Below, in pieces: positions 62,587 to 64,000 of a stretch of 64,000 nt of DNA; position 1 is the first letter of the stretch; each line of letters starts with the position of its first letter. The stretch comes from Amycolatopsis eburnea. GTDB taxonomy: Bacteria; Actinomycetota; Actinomycetes; Mycobacteriales; Pseudonocardiaceae. The notes beneath the pieces are model-generated. The model was not told where the DNA came from. It did no database searches and worked only from the letters and a program-made list of their open reading frames with translations. The position numbers and the translations under genes are program-made. Location of the stretch: contig NZ_RSEC01000035.1 in NCBI RefSeq assembly GCF_003937945.1, positions 62,001-126,000 of the forward strand, written 5' to 3'.

Positions 62587-63804
62587 TCACGCTTCGGCCG
62601 GCAGCGCGGCCGAGACCGCGTCCGGCCGCCGGCGTGACCACGCGGCGGCCGCGGCGAGCGCGACCAGCGCTCCCGCGGTGCCCGCCACGGCGATGGCCGT
62701 CGCCGCGCCGGCCAGTTGCGCGAGCACGCCGCCGAGCACGATGCCCAGGCCCTGGCCGGCGATCATGCCGGTGCGCGCGAAGCCGAGGGCCCGTCCCCGC
62801 AGCGGCGGCGGGGACAGCTGGACGAACGTCGCACCCGCCGTGACCTGGTACGCCGAGCACACGCCGGACACGAACAGCAGCGCCAGCGCCGTGCCCAGCG
62901 CGGGCTGGGTCCAGTAGGCCACGAGCGGCGCCGACGTCCCGACCGCGAGCACGCCCAGCGCGCGCACCCGCACCCGGCGCGCGACCAGCCGGAGCAGCAG
63001 CGCGCCGGCGACCGCGCCCGCCGGTTCCGCGGCGAGGAGCACGCCGATCCAGCCGCCGCCCGCGCCGACCTCCCTGGCGAACGGCACCGCGAGTCCCTCC
63101 GGCACCACGGTGAACAACGCCAGCCAGCCCAGCCAGACCAGGGTCGCGAGCGTCCGGTCGCGGCTGACGGCGACCGCGCCCCCGGCGACCTGCCGCCACC
63201 ACGACGTCCCGTGCCGGGGCCTGCCGCCCGGTGGCGGGTGGCTGCCCAGTCCCGTGCGGATCAGCAGCGCGGAGACGGCGAAGGTGGCGGCGTCGATCGC
63301 CAGCGCGGTGTGCGCGCCGACGCCGGCCACCACGAACGCGGCCGCCGCGAACCCCAGCACCAGGCACAGCTGCGTGGTGACCTGCTGCACCGCCTGGCCC
63401 GCTTCGTACCGGGTGCCGAGCAGCTCCGGCAGCACCGCGCCCTGCGCCGCGGAGAACGGCGCTTCGGCGAGCTGGACGAGCACCAGCAGCGCGGCCATCA
63501 GCGGCAACGGCGTCGCGGGCACGGCCATCACCGCCACCAGCGCCGCACGGGCGACGTCGCACACCACCATGACCTGCCGCCGGGGGAAGCGGTCGGCCAG
63601 CCACGAAAGCAGCGCGCCCGAAACGAGCGCGGGCAGCATCGAAAGCGCGTACGTCGCCGCGCTCAGCGCCGCCGAGCCGGTGCGCTGGTACACGAGGATG
63701 GACAACGCGACGCGCGCGAGCTGGTCCCCGGCCACCGAAAGCAGGCCCGCGAGCCACACCACCCGGAACCCGCGCACTGCGAACGCCGACCACGTCCCGG
63801 CCAT
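62587..63804 (-). CDS. MFS transporter (MFS_3/enterobactin-exporter-like)
   Basis: The 405-residue protein (MAGTWSAFAVRGFRVVWLAGLLSV) has 12 predicted helices. Its first two loops carry the MFS_3-type segments GDQLARVALSILVYQRTGSAALSAATYAL and LADRFPRRQVMVVCD (motif A-like). The fold matches the EntS/macrolide-efflux group of exporters. An ATG seven codons upstream is possible; a purine-rich GGGGGTGGGGG precedes the chosen one. The gene's 3' end abuts the micropeptide array on the other strand. Export of the micropeptide product is a possibility without direct evidence. Confidence 0.88.
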   Translation of the reverse strand: MAGTWSAFAVRGFRVVWLAGLLSVAGDQLARVALSILVYQRTGSAALSAATYALSMLPALVSGALLSWLADRFPRRQVMVVCDVARAALVAVMAVPATPLPLMAALLVLVQLAEAPFSAAQGAVLPELLGTRYEAGQAVQQVTTQLCLVLGFAAAAFVVAGVGAHTALAIDAATFAVSALLIRTGLGSHPPPGGRPRHGTSWWRQVAGGAVAVSRDRTLATLVWLGWLALFTVVPEGLAVPFAREVGAGGGWIGVLLAAEPAGAVAGALLLRLVARRVRVRALGVLAVGTSAPLVAYWTQPALGTALALLFVSGVCSAYQVTAGATFVQLSPPPLRGRALGFARTGMIAGQGLGIVLGGVLAQLAGAATAIAVAGTAGALVALAAAAAWSRRRPDAVSAALPAEA

Positions 63805-63870
63805 CCCCCACCCCCAGGCTGTCACGGAGAGCGCCGCCTGAAACGCTCAGCGTAGTGCCTGGGGCCGTCA

Positions 63871-64000
63871 CTACGCCACCGGCGGGGTCCCGTGCGTGTG
63901 GAAGGACTCGATCGTCTTCAGCCCCCACGCCTGCCCCTTGGCCCGCTCGGCTTCGGTCCAGGTCACCGGCTCCCAGTCCGGCGCGAAGATCAGCCGGCCG
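63871..64000 (-). CDS. C-terminal 42-43 residues of an unidentified protein, cut by the window edge
   Basis: The minus-strand frame reads LIFAPDWEPVTWTEAERAK and ends in SFHTHGTPPVA and a TAG stop at 63871. Composition and codon bias are those of a real gene end. I do not recognise the family. It lies 66 bp upstream of the MFS gene on the same strand, so both could be co-transcribed. Confidence 0.55.
   Translation of the reverse strand, partial: GRLIFAPDWEPVTWTEAERAKGQAWGLKTIESFHTHGTPPVA

Larger units (their letters stand above)
62207..62590 (+). repeat. Tandem array of six micro-ORF cassettes encoding Met-X-Asp-Lys-Gly-Trp
   Basis: Six cassettes start at 62224, 62295, 62364, 62430, 62502 and 62559, that is 71, 69, 66, 72 and 57 nt apart. 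Each has a purine-rich ribosome-binding site (GAGGAG or AGGAG in units 2-6, a weaker AAAGGCGAG in unit 1), a six-codon frame and the common tail GGCTGGTGAACCC. Lys is AAG or AAA, a synonymous change. Position 2 varies (Ser, Ala, Thr, Arg, Ser, Thr) and the spacers vary. No further gene follows on this strand. The array runs into the 3' end of the oppositely directed MFS gene, where a 7-bp stem (62594-62613) might end the transcript. The 163-bp region 62061-62223 upstream must hold the promoter; I see no strong consensus. Confidence 0.85.

Noticed and set aside
62207..62590. Micropeptide array read as a CRISPR array
   Set aside because: Repeats are short, contain start and stop codons and ribosome-binding sites, spacers share sequence, and no cas genes are near.
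62207..62590. Micropeptide array as a Trp attenuator or leader of the MFS gene
   Set aside because: The MFS gene is on the opposite strand and no plus-strand gene follows within the window.

Overview
The window is about 70% or more GC, with strong third-position GC bias, many GTG starts and many regulator genes. It carries a type I PKS/FAAL/acyl-CoA carboxylase locus, secreted glycoside hydrolases and cholesterol oxidase. This points to a filamentous actinomycete, most likely a Pseudonocardiaceae member such as Amycolatopsis. That assignment is inference; two copies of a palindromic MKGSF-type repeat, which I remember as frequent in Amycolatopsis, support it. No rRNA, tRNA, CRISPR, phage or transposase was seen.

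Layout. (1) 1-12410, minus strand: a lipid/polyketide locus. One operon is FAAL (FadD32-like), then a PKS (ACP-KS-AT-DH-KR-ACP-dead carrier-TE), then an acyl-CoA carboxylase beta subunit cut by the window edge; all junctions overlap. Beside it is an MMPL-MFS export operon, with a divergent PucR-type regulator at 12661. (2) 13964-19655: aldose epimerase, a frameshifted solute-binding protein, an aryl-CoA ligase, a J-domain/NERD protein with a LexA-like box, and a LysE exporter. (3) 19703-31949: M14 carboxypeptidase, DUF998 protein, NTF2-like protein, P450-TetR pair, small alarmone synthetase, a secreted Gln/Asn-Gly-Met-Ala repeat protein, an F420-type oxidoreductase behind a MerR-type promoter, a catalytically dead membrane hydrolase, YdcF and PAP2. 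(4) 32240-45454: GH2-AbfB enzyme, TIM-barrel protein with divergent TetR/kinase-like genes, lipase, cholesterol oxidase, TetR, and a double-GH43 protein. (5) 45458-52673: a PaoABC-like molybdenum aldehyde oxidoreductase operon with a membrane protein, AraC and MarR regulators, and a trypsin-like protease. (6) 52711-60641: a large beta-helix glucanase, TetR-controlled small exported/membrane proteins, a Cys-containing small peptide gene, PhyH dioxygenase and LacI. (7) 60783-64000: membrane diguanylate cyclase, a tandem array of six hexapeptide genes, an MFS exporter, and the end of an unidentified gene.

The most unusual feature is the array at 62207-62590. Six consecutive open reading frames each encode only six residues, Met-X-Asp-Lys-Gly-Trp (X = Ser, Ala, Thr, Arg, Ser, Thr). 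Five have a clear purine-rich ribosome-binding site and the first a weaker one; they lie 57-72 nt apart. The only changes in the Asp-Lys-Gly-Trp codons are synonymous, and the spacers differ. The array has no gene downstream on its own strand, so it is not an ordinary leader. I read it as a multi-copy micropeptide system of unknown function. Further small-ORF candidates are a 12-residue peptide gene at 56436 and a 41-residue Cys-rich peptide gene at 58394.

Regulation can be read from many palindromes next to regulator genes. The same LacI-type operator (TGTTARCGTTAACA) stands before both the aldose epimerase and the GH43 gene, which suggests a shared pentose-polysaccharide regulon with a regulator outside the window.
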